In this document: piece by piece, positions 25,297 through 35,538 of the stretch
Numbering within the stretch: the first letter of the stretch is position 1
Layout: every line of letters starts with the position of its first letter
Assembly (NCBI GenBank): GCA_002728135.1
Contig: PBVE01000028.1
Coordinates: forward strand, 1-51,603
Direction of reading: 5' to 3'
DNA length: 51,603 nt
Origin: Rhodospirillaceae bacterium
Lineage (GTDB): Bacteria > Pseudomonadota > Alphaproteobacteria > UBA828
Position numbers and translations under genes: made by a program
Notes under the pieces: generated by a model
Databases searched by the model: none
Told to the model about the DNA's origin: nothing
Seen by the model: the letters and a program-made list of their open reading frames with translations, nothing else

Positions 25297-26112
25297 TTAT
25301 TTGGATTTCTTAATAGCTTTTACTGCCTTCTGTAAATCGTTTTGTTTTAGTCTAAAGTTTGAGACTTGAGATTGGGCAGCACTTGCTAAGAGTTTGGCAT
25401 CACTTCCAGAAATTACAAAATCAAATCCTCTTCGATATGTCCATTCAACTGTTTTACCCGGTCTAGTTACTGTGCCCAAGAGTTTCCCTGTTGCTCTCAT
25501 TTTTCGTTCACATCTAGCATAAATACGTTTTACCTCTGGGTTGTTAGATATAAGTGCTTTACCTATGCTTGCAGAAATGTCACTGGGTCCCATAAAAAGC
25601 ATGTCAACTCCAGGTACCTCTGCAATTTCTCCAATGTTAGAAATAGCTTCTTCGGTCTCAATCTGACATATCACCAAAATTTTATTGGGGAGATCATCAA
25701 GATACTCATCTAGGCGCATTCCCCATCTCGAACACCGTCCAGCATGAGGTGCGACACCTCGAATACCCTTTAATGGATAATGACATGCAGCTACAGCAGC
25801 TTCTGCCTCCTCTGCATTCTGAACATAGGGTATAATTATCCCCATGACCCCGATATCTAGTGCTCTTTTGATGTAAACAGGATCATTCCAAGGGACCCTC
25901 ATAATAGGTGTAGGACCATTTTCTCCAAGTGCCTGTAATAAGCTAATTGCTCCTTGCAAGTGCCCAGGACCATGCTCATGATCTAGAACAGCAGCATCAT
26001 ACCCAGAAGTAGCAACTATTTCAGCAGCCATTGCATTTCCCATAGAAAGCCAACAACCAATAGTTGGCTGCCCTCGTTTCATTTTCTTCTTAAGCTTATT
26101 ATCTAATGACAT
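25297..26112 (-). CDS. HpcH/HpaI aldolase family protein
   Basis: This metal-dependent class II pyruvate aldolase has 271 residues from ATG 26112. It splits or forms 2-keto-3-deoxy acids, as in HpaI, RhmA and GarL. Motifs are GCWLSMGNAMAAEIVATSGYDAAVLDHEHGP, with the His of DHEHG as catalytic base, IMRVPWNDPVYIKRALDIGVMGIIIPYV, CQIETEEAI with the metal-binding Glu, and MLFMGPSDISASIG with the metal-binding Asp. I place the start at ATG 26112 because AAGGA precedes it; an upstream ATG at 26220 would bury the inverted repeat at 26195-26212 inside the gene. It is divergent from a MarR regulator, its probable controller. Confidence 0.9.
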   Translation of the reverse strand: MSLDNKLKKKMKRGQPTIGCWLSMGNAMAAEIVATSGYDAAVLDHEHGPGHLQGAISLLQALGENGPTPIMRVPWNDPVYIKRALDIGVMGIIIPYVQNAEEAEAAVAACHYPLKGIRGVAPHAGRCSRWGMRLDEYLDDLPNKILVICQIETEEAISNIGEIAEVPGVDMLFMGPSDISASIGKALISNNPEVKRIYARCERKMRATGKLLGTVTRPGKTVEWTYRRGFDFVISGSDAKLLASAAQSQVSNFRLKQNDLQKAVKAIKKSK

Positions 26113-26194
26113 TTTAAATTCCTTATAAAAATTTTTTTGCAAAATAATAGAAACACTGCCACCGTGTTTTCTGGAACAACAGAGTATCCTTTTG

Positions 26195-26212
26195 TAGTTT
26201 AATACTAAACTA
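26195..26212. promoter_or_regulatory. Probable MarR operator TAGTTTA-N4-TAAACTA
   Basis: A perfect 7-bp inverted repeat with a four-base centre (TAGTTTAATACTAAACTA) lies in the 161-base region between the divergent aldolase and MarR genes. MarR proteins bind 16-20 bp palindromes and often control the neighbouring divergent gene and themselves. The site is 62 bases from the regulator start and 83 bases from the aldolase start. Assignment to this regulator is inference. Confidence 0.55.
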
Positions 26213-26273
26213 AAATCCATTCTTGCTGGTTTTACAGAACAAATATACCATCAATATAAGAAAGGGAAATTAG

Positions 26274-26753
26274 ATGGGCTATGATGTTACCCGTAAAGCA
26301 AAATTGAAGAATTCTAATATTTCAACATCAACTTTCGTGATTGATGACAGTACATCTAACCTTACTATTCTGGCAGCCCGGCTATTTATAAAAACCCTTA
26401 ATAATCGGATGTCATCTTTTGGTGTTTCTACAGGTCAGTGGCCACTTTTGTTACAATTATGGGAACAAGATGGCCTGTCACAAAAAAATCTGAGTAGAAA
26501 AGTTGGCATAGAAGAAGCAACTACTACAAATACCATTAAACGCATGGAACGTGACGGACTAATTCATCGTAGTAGAAGCTCAAAAGATAGACGCGAAATT
26601 ATAGTTTACTTAACGCAAAAGGGGCATGAGCTGAAAGATGATCTCTTGCCTTTTGTCCAAGAAGTTAATGCTCTGTGCACCCACGGTATGGCACCCCAAG
26701 ATAAAGCAAGACTTAACAGTCTCTTGTCATATATTATAGCAAGATTATCGTAA
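26274..26753 (+). CDS. MarR-family transcriptional regulator
   Basis: This DNA-binding regulator has 159 residues and should work as a homodimer. The winged helix is visible: WPLLLQLWEQDGLSQKNLSRKVGIEEATTTNTIKRMERDGLIHRSRSSKDRREIIVYLTQKG. LSRKVGIEEATTTNTIKRME is the recognition helix region and SRSSKDRREIIVYL the wing with the conserved Asp-Arg-Arg. An AAAGGG site precedes the ATG. It is divergent from the HpcH/HpaI aldolase and the shared spacer holds a perfect palindrome. MarR members usually respond to phenolic or acid ligands, so the aldolase substrate or a precursor may be the inducer. Confidence 0.9.
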   Translation: MGYDVTRKAKLKNSNISTSTFVIDDSTSNLTILAARLFIKTLNNRMSSFGVSTGQWPLLLQLWEQDGLSQKNLSRKVGIEEATTTNTIKRMERDGLIHRSRSSKDRREIIVYLTQKGHELKDDLLPFVQEVNALCTHGMAPQDKARLNSLLSYIIARLS

Positions 26754-26819
26754 ATCTAATTAATCTACAGATATTTAAGTATAATTATAATGCAAAAACA
26801 CATAAATTATTTGATAGAT

Positions 26820-27860
26820 CTAACTACCTGACGGCAAAGAAAATATTTGTCCGGGATAAATAAGGTTTGGATCTTGAATTCTATTTCTATTAGCCTCAAA
26901 GATAACAGTATATTTTATACCTCCCCCATACGCACGACGGGCAATCCGCCAGAGACTATTGCCAGGTTGAACTACTACTTGGGCATTCCCCAACAATATT
27001 TCGTCAACACTAACGCGGGTTAATGGAGTCTCAATACGGGCTAACACATCGCCAACGCCATCAACTCGATCAACTCTGATATTATGGTCTCCAGGCATTA
27101 AAAGATCTCCAGGCCTAAGCTCCCAGATACCTTCTTCATTTGTTTTTACTTTACCTATAAACTTGTCATCAACATAAACATTCAAAATTGAGTTAGGACT
27201 AGCCTTACCTGAAATTATCATCTCTCCAGAATCGTCGTAATCAATAATATTTAATTCAAGAAGTTCTTGACCACCATCGTTGTCATCCAAATGAATGTTT
27301 GATGAAGTTGAGTTTTGAAGAACTCGGCTAGGATTCTTACCTTCTCTATTTGATAATACAACTAAAGGATTTCCTTCTTCTCCCATGGTTTTATCTGGAA
27401 TAGAAATTACAACTGTATCCTCGGATTCTAGAACTTCACCATTAACACGTTCTTCAATTAATCTAAGTTGTCTATCTCCTGATTTTAGAGGCTTTTCGGG
27501 TAATAATACCCACTCCCCTCTTCTATCAGCAAACACAGAACCTACTATATTATCACCATCCATAATAATAACCTTTGAGCCTGGGTTGGCTCGTCCAGCT
27601 ATTACTGTATCTCCATTAGGGTTAACTCTAACAACATCAAATGAAGGTAAGTTAGTCTCTGGCTCATTTATATTCTGGTCAGTATTATTCTCTAAGCTTT
27701 GATCTGACGTTATATCTTGAATATTTTTATCTGAACTTAAATTTTGAACGACAGAATGAAGCTCTGCTGTTTCATCACTAGGTAGAAAGATTCCCAGAAC
27801 GATCCCTATTATAATGACTACTGCGGCAAAAGCCGCATATATTACTCGGTTATATCTCAA
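26820..27860 (-). CDS. LysM peptidoglycan-binding protein with Ig-like repeats
   Basis: This 346-residue protein is anchored by one N-terminal membrane helix (about residues 7-25) and points into the periplasm. A low-complexity Ser/Asn/Asp linker follows. Two related beta-sandwich repeats come next: VRVNPNGDTVIAGRANPGSKVIIMD and, later, NIIDYDDSGEMIISGKASPNSILNVYVD, each going on to a GEWxL-type strand and an RxDRV/RLIEERV strand. The C-terminus (about 292-343) is a LysM domain, QVVVQPGNSLWRIARRAYG then DPNLIYPGQIFSLP, which binds glycan chains. This layout is common in alphaproteobacteria. Its role is probably wall anchoring; the detail is unknown. Confidence 0.87.
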   Translation of the reverse strand: MRYNRVIYAAFAAVVIIIGIVLGIFLPSDETAELHSVVQNLSSDKNIQDITSDQSLENNTDQNINEPETNLPSFDVVRVNPNGDTVIAGRANPGSKVIIMDGDNIVGSVFADRRGEWVLLPEKPLKSGDRQLRLIEERVNGEVLESEDTVVISIPDKTMGEEGNPLVVLSNREGKNPSRVLQNSTSSNIHLDDNDGGQELLELNIIDYDDSGEMIISGKASPNSILNVYVDDKFIGKVKTNEEGIWELRPGDLLMPGDHNIRVDRVDGVGDVLARIETPLTRVSVDEILLGNAQVVVQPGNSLWRIARRAYGGGIKYTVIFEANRNRIQDPNLIYPGQIFSLPSGS

Positions 27861-27967
27861 TTATAATTCCAGAACTTGTTTATTCTGTATCTTATACTAA
27901 TGATACTGTGAACAACAGCAAATCAAACTATTTTAATTAGATAAATTTGGCCACGAATCTTATTTTC

Positions 27968-28915
27968 TTAGTCCCACCAATTTTCTATTGTTTGCTCAAT
28001 GCTCATATTTTTTGGTCTAACTCTTACATTATTATAAAATGGTTTAATGCGATTTAGATATGATGATATTGACCTTATGTCATAATCACTTAGATGTTGG
28101 AGGCTATTTTGGATAATTTCTGCCATCTCATTATTAACATAATCACCATTTGGTTTTAAACCTGTCTTAAGAAAAAAAACTAACTCACTCTCAGTCCATT
28201 TACCTATTCCTGTAATTTTATCCGGTGAAATATTGGGCATAAGATTTCCGCTTGGTCCATAGCGGCTACCCGCTAACAACTTTTTGCTTTTTTGTGCACC
28301 AAACATATTACGTGGTGTATGGCACTCGCCACAATGACCAAGAGCTTCTACAAGATATGCACCACGAGCTAAATTATCCGGTAAAAAATCAAATCGAGTT
28401 GATTCCTCATCAAAAAATAACCATCTCCATGGGCCTAACATATTTCGCCATGAAGCTGGAAAACTAATTTGATGAGGCTTATTTGGTTCAGACAATGGTT
28501 TTTGAGCCTCGATCCAGGATTTTATATCTAAAATATCACGATCACTCATAGACTTATAAGATGTATAGGGAAAAACAGGATAATAAAATCCTCCTTTTGG
28601 ACGTATTCCGTATCGAACGGCTTTTATAAAATCTTTGTTAGTCCAATTTCCAATACCATTCTTCAGATCCGGTGTTATGTTAGGTGAAAAAAAAGACCCA
28701 TAAGGTGATTTTATTTCTCTACCTCCACCTAAAATATTTGAGTTATTCACTGTATCAGTATGACATGAAATACAACCAGCAACCTTAGCAAGATAGAGAC
28801 CCCGAGAAACTTGACTCTCTCCTGGTGCTCCATCAAATGAAAAAAGTTTTGATGAGGCACTAAAGGCTATTAAAAATATTAGTAAAGACAAAATGCTAGG
28901 TGCAAGGACAAACAC
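27968..28915 (-). CDS. Di-haem cytochrome c
   Basis: This exported electron-transfer protein has 315 residues. An N-terminal hydrophobic segment (about 3-22) is a signal or anchor. Two haem c sites are visible: CISCH (Cys48, Cys51, His52) and CGECH (Cys195, Cys198, His199). Candidate Met ligands lie in the second half of each domain. The layout matches the membrane-anchored cytochrome subunits of alcohol, aldehyde and gluconate dehydrogenases, which have two or three haems. The start is GTG 28915 and the ribosome site is distant. It lies 14 bases after the stop of the class II cytochrome gene, so both belong to one operon. No dehydrogenase subunit is adjacent. Confidence 0.88.
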   Translation of the reverse strand: MFVLAPSILSLLIFLIAFSASSKLFSFDGAPGESQVSRGLYLAKVAGCISCHTDTVNNSNILGGGREIKSPYGSFFSPNITPDLKNGIGNWTNKDFIKAVRYGIRPKGGFYYPVFPYTSYKSMSDRDILDIKSWIEAQKPLSEPNKPHQISFPASWRNMLGPWRWLFFDEESTRFDFLPDNLARGAYLVEALGHCGECHTPRNMFGAQKSKKLLAGSRYGPSGNLMPNISPDKITGIGKWTESELVFFLKTGLKPNGDYVNNEMAEIIQNSLQHLSDYDIRSISSYLNRIKPFYNNVRVRPKNMSIEQTIENWWD

Positions 28916-28929
28916 GGTTTTGCAATCAC

Positions 28930-29412
28930 CTATCTTGCCGGTTTTCGGTATAACTTATGACAATTGCTACACGTAGCACCAATTGCACTTAGGCCAGCAG
29001 ATAAATCAACCTTTAGTGAAGAATTTGATTTCTCAGCAAGCTCTGTGGCCGCCTGTTCTAAATCTGACGCCATCTGTAGGAATTTTTCCCAATCACTCCA
29101 TATCGCTTCTTTTGCCCTCGTTTTTCCAATAAACGTTCCTTCTGGAAATGTGTCAGGCATAATACGAGCAATCTCAGCTATTGCGTTAGCATGTGTACTA
29201 ACATGTGAAGTATAGCTTATATCTGATCTTGAAATACTAGCTATAGCACTGATGTGAGATGCCGTTACCTTCATCAAGACCTTACGATATGAAATTATTT
29301 TCTCGGGCTCGTTAGCATAAGATGTTTTAAGACTGCTAAATAATGTAACAAAGAATAATATTATGATTGTATATCTAAAAAAGTCAGAAGAAATTATCAT
29401 CGAATGTCTCAC
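28930..29412 (-). CDS. Cytochrome c'/c-556 family protein (class II)
   Basis: This is a four-helix-bundle periplasmic cytochrome, 160 residues. A signal peptide ends SSLKTSYANE at about residue 35. The single haem motif is at the extreme C-terminus, TCSNCHKLYRK (Cys148, Cys151, His152), which is the hallmark of class II cytochromes. The N-terminal helix RKVLMKVTASHISAIASI carries the residues that would face the haem; a Met at the start of that helix may be the sixth ligand as in c-556. It is the first gene of the two-cytochrome operon and is divergent from the LOG-family gene. Electron transfer partner unknown. Confidence 0.87.
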   Translation of the reverse strand: MRHSMIISSDFFRYTIIILFFVTLFSSLKTSYANEPEKIISYRKVLMKVTASHISAIASISRSDISYTSHVSTHANAIAEIARIMPDTFPEGTFIGKTRAKEAIWSDWEKFLQMASDLEQAATELAEKSNSSLKVDLSAGLSAIGATCSNCHKLYRKPAR

Positions 29413-29637
29413 ACTATCTTAAAAATCGGGTTTAACTTAATAGACCTCTCAATTTTATAATTCCATCTCATAAAATCCTAGAGTCTTAATTACCAACTCG
29501 ATAAAGTTTAAAAATTTTGAGTTTAATATATATTTTTTTAATTAATGAGTCAGTAATTTGTAATTAAGTTTCAACTGATATAACTCCGTTTACCAAATAT
29601 TCAAATCTTTTCATCTTTCAATTACTACAAATGCAAA

Positions 29638-30183
29638 ATGAAGAAAAAAAATAGATTATGTATTTTTTGTGGATCACAAAGTGGTCACAATCCAGATTAT
29701 CAAGATTTAGCAATAAGGCTTGGCCGACTAGCTGCTCTGCACAAGATAGAACTTATATATGGAGGCGGAGATATAGGTTTAATGGGCATTCTAGCAAATG
29801 CAGCATTGTCCGAAGGTGGAAAAGTAGTAGGCATTCTCCCTTCTATTCTTGAAAAACAAGAAATTGGTCATCAAAAACTTAGTGAATTAATCATCACACC
29901 CAACATGCATATAAGAAAATCCCAAATGTATGAAAAATCAGATGCTTTTGCTATTCTCCCAGGTGGCGTTGGAACATTGGATGAATTTTTTGAAGTTCTA
30001 ACTTGGAAACATATAGGTTTACATCAAAAGCAAATATTTGTTGTAAACTATAAAAACTATTGGGATCCTCTAAAGGATTTATTATCACATATTTTATTAA
30101 ATGGTTTCTCAAATCCAAACTTAAAAAATTTCTTGCAATTCGTAGAGGATGAAAAAGCTTTATTTAAAGAATTACAACTATAA
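29638..30183 (+). CDS. LOG family protein (TIGR00730 Rossmann fold)
   Basis: This family cleaves nucleoside 5'-monophosphates, such as cytokinin riboside monophosphates, releasing the free base. It has 181 residues. The motifs are complete: YGGGDIGLMGILANAAL near residues 40-57 and LPGGVGTLDEFFEVLTW, containing the PGGxGTxxE signature whose Glu is catalytic. MHIRKSQMYEKSDAFAIL matches the MHxRK element of the active site. ATG 29638 is a weakly supported start with no clear ribosome site. It is a single gene between the cytochrome pair and icd. Confidence 0.9.
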   Translation: MKKKNRLCIFCGSQSGHNPDYQDLAIRLGRLAALHKIELIYGGGDIGLMGILANAALSEGGKVVGILPSILEKQEIGHQKLSELIITPNMHIRKSQMYEKSDAFAILPGGVGTLDEFFEVLTWKHIGLHQKQIFVVNYKNYWDPLKDLLSHILLNGFSNPNLKNFLQFVEDEKALFKELQL

Positions 30184-30354
30184 ATTAGCAATTTTAAACA
30201 CAAAATTAACCTATAGAAATAAGACAACTCCATATAGGATCTATGAATTAAACATATCAATTCAACTAGCAAGTTGACCAAAGTTTTCATGGTGTTATTG
30301 TGCACTCCTTAATAACTCACAGATATTTCTTCTATTATAATTCCGGGAGAATAA

Positions 30355-31572
30355 ATGATGGCAAAGATAAAAGTTTCTAACCCAATCGTTGAACTTGATG
30401 GAGACGAAATGACCCGTATCTTATGGGCATGGATAAAAGAACGTCTGGTCCTACCTTATCTGGATATTGATATTCACTATTATGATCTCGGAATTGAGTA
30501 CAGAGATGAAACTGAAGACCAAGTAACCATTGATGCTGCAAAGGCTATTCAAAAATATGGAGTGGGAGTAAAATGTGCCACTATAACACCAGATGAAGAA
30601 AGAGTCGAAGAGTTTGGTCTAAAGCACATGTGGCTTTCACCTAACGGAACCATAAGAAATATATTAGGTGGGACAGTTTTTAGAGAGCCTATTATTTGCT
30701 CAAATATCCCAAGGTTAGTCCCAGGATGGACAAAGCCTGTCGTAATTGGAAGGCATGCCTTTGGTGATCAATATAGAGCTACAAATGTAGTTATTCCTGG
30801 CAAAGGTAAACTTTCGATGCGATTTGATCCAGATGATGGCTCTGATCCAATGGATTTAGAAGTATTTGATTTTCCATCTGGGGGTGTAGCACTAACTATG
30901 TATAATCTTGATGACTCTATAAGAGACTTTGCAAGAGCGTGTATGAGGTATGCATTAGACCGCAAATGGCCACTTTATATGTCTACAAAAAATACAATTT
31001 TGAAGGCCTATGATGGAAGGTTTAAGGATATCTTTGAAGAAGTTTATGAGAATGAATTTAAATCTAAATTCGAATCAGAAGGTCAAATTTATGAACACAG
31101 ACTCATAGATGACATGGTAGCATGCGCAATGAAATGGGAAGGTGGTTTTGTCTGGGCTTGTAAAAACTATGACGGAGACGTTCAGTCGGATTCTATTGCA
31201 CAAGGCTTTGGATCCCTTGGCCTCATGACTTCAGTTTTACTTACCCCTGATGGTAACACTGCAGAAGCTGAAGCAGCACATGGTACAGTAACTAGACATT
31301 ATCGTGCATACCAAAAAGGAGAAGAGACCTCAACAAATCCTATTGCTTCTATTTTTGCTTGGACCCGCGGGCTAAAATATAGGGCAAAAATGGATGAAAC
31401 TAAGGACGTGGAAGATTTTGCTGATAAACTTGAAAGAGCTTGTCTAGAAACTGTAGAAGCAGGCCAGATGACAAAAGATTTAGCTTTATTAGCAGGCCCA
31501 GATCAAAAATGGTTAAATTCTAGCGACTTTCTAGATGCTATTAAAAAAACCCTAGAAAAGAAAATTGGTTAG
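30355..31572 (+). CDS. icd: NADP-dependent isocitrate dehydrogenase
   Basis: This TCA-cycle enzyme oxidises isocitrate to 2-oxoglutarate with NADP. It has 405 residues and is a homodimeric, eukaryote-like (type II) form. Key stretches are [40 protein letters not shown] with the substrate-binding Ser/Asn/Arg, [41 protein letters not shown] with the metal Asp residues, and [18 protein letters not shown] for NADP binding. GGGAGA precedes two adjacent ATGs (30355, 30358). It converges on alaS, a neighbourhood common in alphaproteobacteria. Confidence 0.97.
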   Translation: MMAKIKVSNPIVELDGDEMTRILWAWIKERLVLPYLDIDIHYYDLGIEYRDETEDQVTIDAAKAIQKYGVGVKCATITPDEERVEEFGLKHMWLSPNGTIRNILGGTVFREPIICSNIPRLVPGWTKPVVIGRHAFGDQYRATNVVIPGKGKLSMRFDPDDGSDPMDLEVFDFPSGGVALTMYNLDDSIRDFARACMRYALDRKWPLYMSTKNTILKAYDGRFKDIFEEVYENEFKSKFESEGQIYEHRLIDDMVACAMKWEGGFVWACKNYDGDVQSDSIAQGFGSLGLMTSVLLTPDGNTAEAEAAHGTVTRHYRAYQKGEETSTNPIASIFAWTRGLKYRAKMDETKDVEDFADKLERACLETVEAGQMTKDLALLAGPDQKWLNSSDFLDAIKKTLEKKIG

Positions 31573-31621
31573 TATCTATTTCATTAAATAGGCATAGAAC
31601 TCTACATCCCTAACAATGATA

Positions 31622-31650
31622 TTAAGAATTTATTTATAAATCTTTTTTTA
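31622..31650. terminator. Weak AT-rich hairpin and T-run between convergent icd and alaS
   Basis: An imperfect short stem (ATTTAT against ATAAAT) is followed by seven T residues on the plus strand, just before the alaS stop. It could end icd transcription. Stem stability must be low because it contains almost no G or C, so this is tentative. Confidence 0.3.
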
Positions 31651-34305
31651 TAATTTAGATTTTTTTCTTATTTCTTCCTCAATAACTTTTAGAGCTTGAG
31701 GTACTTTCTCAGTGTCGGGCCCTCCACCTTGAGCCATATCAAATCTTCCACCACCACCTTTACCACCTAATTCAGAAACGGCACATTTGACTAAGTCTAC
31801 AGCACTAAACTTTTCTTCCAAGTCTTTCGAAACTCCAACTGTCAATGATGCCTTCTCATCAATTATCGAAATTAGTGTAACTATGCCAGTGCCAATTTCA
31901 TTCTTTATCTTATCCACTAGACCACGGAGATCTCTTGGAGAAACACCATTTACTATACGTCCTATATAAGTGATTCCATTTATTGCTTTTGTTTCCGAAT
32001 TATCTGACGATATTCCTCCAGTAACAATTTGTGTTTGTGCCTTTTTAATATCGATCTCTAATTGTTTTTTTTCATCTATAAGTGCCGCTATTCTCCCTGG
32101 TAATTCAGTTGGTGAAACTTTTAATAGGGAAGATGATTTTCTTATTAAATTCTCCTGACTTATAAAATAGTGTTCAGCTTCCTGACCAGTTACGGCTTCT
32201 ATTCTACGAATACCAGCAGCTGTTGCACTCTCAGAGATAATTTTAAAAAACCCAATTTCACCAATTCTTTTTACGTGCGTACCACCACAAAGTTCAGTAG
32301 AATATGGTTCAGTGTTTGTTTCCTCACAGATACTAACAACCCTAACTTCTGATCCATATTTTTCTCCAAAAAGAGCCAAAGCTCCTGACTCAATTGCCTT
32401 CTCCGCAGACATTAAGCGTGTGGCAACAAATGAATTAGTGCGAATTTGTGCATTAACTTCTGACTCAACTGCATTCAAATCTTTTATGCTTATGCTCTTA
32501 TTATGACTGAAATCAAATCTTAATCGATCATCTGCAACTAATGAACCTTTTTGGGTAACATGTTCACCTAAGCGATTTCTCAATGATGCGTGCAACAGAT
32601 GTGTTGCAGAATGATTGTTTCTTAGTCTTTGTCTTCTCTCTGCATCAACTTTCAAATTAACAACGTCTTCTAAATTGATTTCTCCAGAACATATCTTAAT
32701 AGTATGTATCAATAACCCACCAGTAATGACTTGTGTATTTGTAACTTTAGCATCAAGCCCTTTAACGGATGATAAATAACCCACATCACCAAGCTGTCCG
32801 CCTGCTTCGCCATAAAACGGACTTTGGTTAAAAATAACAATTACTTCCTCACCCGATTTTGCTAGTTTTAAGCGCTTACCATCTTTAATTATCACTTGCA
32901 CATTCGCATCAGCTGAATACAGCTCATACCCTAAGAAATCAGTTGCCCCAAAGTCGTCTAGTATACTAAACCATAATTCATGGGTCCCTATTTCACCTGA
33001 ACCAGTCCAATTGGCTCTTGCATCATCCTTTTGTTTATTCATAGCATCGTTGAACCCTTGGATATCGACCTCCTTACCATCAGCACGTAGGGCATCTTCG
33101 GTAAGGTCTAAAGGAAAACCATAAGTATCATAAAGCTGAAATGCGACTTCACCATCAAGTTTTTCTCCAGGATTTAGTTTTGTAGAGGCCTGCTCTAAAA
33201 GGTGTAGGCCTCGTGAGAGAGTTTTCTGAAAACTGGTTTCCTCATGTAAAAGTGTGTCTATAATCATTGATTCTGCACGTTTTAACTCTGGATACACATC
33301 ACCCATTTCAGATACTAAAGTAGGAATAATTAGATGTAATAAAGGTTCCTTACAGCCCATTTGATGTGCATGCCTCATTGCCCTTCGTAGTATCCTCCTT
33401 AGGACATAGCCACGGCCTTCATTAGATGGACTTACACCATCTGCAAGAAGAAACGCTCCCGAACGGATATGGTCAGCTATTACACGATGTGAAATCAGTT
33501 TTTCATTTTCTGCTGGTGTATTTGAATATTTAACTGAAGCATCAATCAAGTTTTTAAATAGATCTATATTATAATTATCATGTTCTCCCTGCAAAATAGC
33601 AGAAATTCGCTCCAAGCCCATTCCCGTATCAATAGCAGGATTGGGTAGATCAATTCGGGTATCATGATTTACTTGCTCATATTGCATAAAGACAAGGTTC
33701 CAGATTTCTACAAATCTATTTCCGTCTTCATTAGCAGATCCTGGTGGGCCACCTTCAATGCTCGGACCATGGTCATAGAAAATTTCAGAACAAGGACCGC
33801 ACGGACCAGTATCGCCCATAGCCCAAAAATTATCAGATGTATTAATTTGAATTATATTATTACTAGAAAGTCCTGAAATTTTTTTCCAAAGCGACTCAGC
33901 CTCATTATCATCTGCATAAACGGTAACTAATAGTCTTTCCTTACTAAGTCCAAATTCCTTAGTTACAAGATCCCAAGCAAATTTAATGGCTTGATCCTTA
34001 AAATAATCTCCAAACGAAAAATTACCAAGCATCTCAAAAAATGTATGATGTCTAGCTGTATAACCTACATTATCGAGATCATTATGTTTTCCACCAGCTC
34101 TTACACATTTTTGAGCAGTAACTGCTCTGTCATAACTTAATTTTTCTAACCCTGTTAAAGCATTTTTGAATTGCACCATACCAGCATTGGTAAACATTAA
34201 TGTAGGATCATTATGAGGTATCAAAGGACTTGAGGAAACAGGGTTATGTCCATTCTTTTCAAAATAATGGATGAAATGGGCACGAATTTCATTTACAGTT
34301 GGCAT
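31648..34305 (-). CDS. alaS: Alanine-tRNA ligase
   Basis: This enzyme charges tRNA-Ala. It has 885 residues from ATG 34305, the normal length. The class II catalytic core begins [17 protein letters not shown] and includes [21 protein letters not shown] and [23 protein letters not shown]. The editing domain has [16 protein letters not shown] and LCGGTHV, whose His and Cys bind zinc. The C-Ala domain ends [24 protein letters not shown] prefer ATG 34305 because GAGG lies just upstream; an in-frame GTG at 34335 would add ten residues. It lies downstream of recA on the same strand. Confidence 0.97.
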   Translation of the reverse strand: MPTVNEIRAHFIHYFEKNGHNPVSSSPLIPHNDPTLMFTNAGMVQFKNALTGLEKLSYDRAVTAQKCVRAGGKHNDLDNVGYTARHHTFFEMLGNFSFGDYFKDQAIKFAWDLVTKEFGLSKERLLVTVYADDNEAESLWKKISGLSSNNIIQINTSDNFWAMGDTGPCGPCSEIFYDHGPSIEGGPPGSANEDGNRFVEIWNLVFMQYEQVNHDTRIDLPNPAIDTGMGLERISAILQGEHDNYNIDLFKNLIDASVKYSNTPAENEKLISHRVIADHIRSGAFLLADGVSPSNEGRGYVLRRILRRAMRHAHQMGCKEPLLHLIIPTLVSEMGDVYPELKRAESMIIDTLLHEETSFQKTLSRGLHLLEQASTKLNPGEKLDGEVAFQLYDTYGFPLDLTEDALRADGKEVDIQGFNDAMNKQKDDARANWTGSGEIGTHELWFSILDDFGATDFLGYELYSADANVQVIIKDGKRLKLAKSGEEVIVIFNQSPFYGEAGGQLGDVGYLSSVKGLDAKVTNTQVITGGLLIHTIKICSGEINLEDVVNLKVDAERRQRLRNNHSATHLLHASLRNRLGEHVTQKGSLVADDRLRFDFSHNKSISIKDLNAVESEVNAQIRTNSFVATRLMSAEKAIESGALALFGEKYGSEVRVVSICEETNTEPYSTELCGGTHVKRIGEIGFFKIISESATAAGIRRIEAVTGQEAEHYFISQENLIRKSSSLLKVSPTELPGRIAALIDEKKQLEIDIKKAQTQIVTGGISSDNSETKAINGITYIGRIVNGVSPRDLRGLVDKIKNEIGTGIVTLISIIDEKASLTVGVSKDLEEKFSAVDLVKCAVSELGGKGGGGRFDMAQGGGPDTEKVPQALKVIEEEIRKKSKL

Positions 34306-34452
34306 TTGGAACCTCACAAAAGTGCTAAAGTGCACATATGATGGTTTTTACTGCCTAGTTTCAAAACTGTCCAGCAATGGTGTTTCTTTTTTACATTAAA
34401 ATTGCATTTATAATATTAAATATAATGACTGATAATATCCTCTAATAACTAT

Positions 34453-35538
34453 TCATCCTAATTCTTTATCTGCTTGATCTTTGTTTGTTTGTGATTCGGC
34501 CTTTTCAACTGTAGGTAGTATACCAGCTGATTCTAGAATGTTTTTTTCTAGTTCTTTTAAAGTTTCATGGTTTTCCAACAAATACTGCCGAGCATTTTCT
34601 TTACCCTGACCAATCCGTTGTCCTTCATATGAGTACCATGAGCCAGATTTTTCTACTAATCCTGCTTTCACTCCTAAATCTATAAGTTCGCCAGTGTGTG
34701 AAATACCTTCGCCATACATTATGTCAAATTCAACTATTTTAAATGGTGGGGCCATCTTATTTTTAACAACTTTAACCCTAGTCTGATTTCCTACAATTTC
34801 ATCACGATCCTTAATTGCTCCTATACGTCTAATATCAAGCCGAACAGATGAATAAAACTTTAATGCATTTCCCCCAGTCGTTGTTTCAGGACTTCCAAAC
34901 ATAACACCTATCTTCATACGTATTTGATTAATAAAAATAACCATACACCTTGATCTTGCGATTGAACCTGTCAGCTTTCTAAGTGCTTGACTCATCAATC
35001 GTGCTTGAAGACCCACATGTGTATCTCCCATTTCTCCTTCTAATTCTGCTCTGGGAACTAAGGCAGCAACACTATCAACTACCACCACATCAACTGCACC
35101 CGAACGAACAAGCGTATCTGCAATCTCTAATGCCTGTTCACCTGCATCAGGCTGTGAAATTAATAGATCATCGACTTCCACACCTAATTTGCCTGCATAT
35201 ACTGGATCTAGAGCATGCTCGGCATCTACGAATGCACAAATTCCCCCAGCAGCTTGAGCCTTAGCAACTGTAGATAATGCTAAGGTTGTTTTTCCTGAAC
35301 TCTCAGGTCCATAAATTTCAACGATACGGCCTCTTGGTAAACCTCCTATCCCCAAGGCAATGTCTAAACCAATTGAACCAGTTGATATAGATTCAATTTC
35401 TATCCCGGTCTCCTGCTGGCCTAATTTCATTACTGACCCTTTACCAAAATTTCTCTCAATTTGGCTTAAGGCAGCATCTAGTGCTTTTTGTTTATCCATA
35501 TCTTCCCGTTCCACTATTCTCAGTGCTGGATTTGCCAT
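34453..35538 (-). CDS. recA: Recombinase RecA
   Basis: This ATP-dependent strand-exchange protein is also the SOS co-protease. It has 361 residues. Walker A is GPESSGKT at 77-84, followed by the conserved VDAEHALDP and [22 protein letters not shown], loop 2 region [28 protein letters not shown], and a C-terminal acidic tail. The N-terminal helix [25 protein letters not shown] is the polymerisation motif. An AAGGAG site precedes the ATG. A possible alphaproteobacterial LexA box is upstream at 35588-35602. Confidence 0.98.
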   Translation of the reverse strand: MANPALRIVEREDMDKQKALDAALSQIERNFGKGSVMKLGQQETGIEIESISTGSIGLDIALGIGGLPRGRIVEIYGPESSGKTTLALSTVAKAQAAGGICAFVDAEHALDPVYAGKLGVEVDDLLISQPDAGEQALEIADTLVRSGAVDVVVVDSVAALVPRAELEGEMGDTHVGLQARLMSQALRKLTGSIARSRCMVIFINQIRMKIGVMFGSPETTTGGNALKFYSSVRLDIRRIGAIKDRDEIVGNQTRVKVVKNKMAPPFKIVEFDIMYGEGISHTGELIDLGVKAGLVEKSGSWYSYEGQRIGQGKENARQYLLENHETLKELEKNILESAGILPTVEKAESQTNKDQADKELG

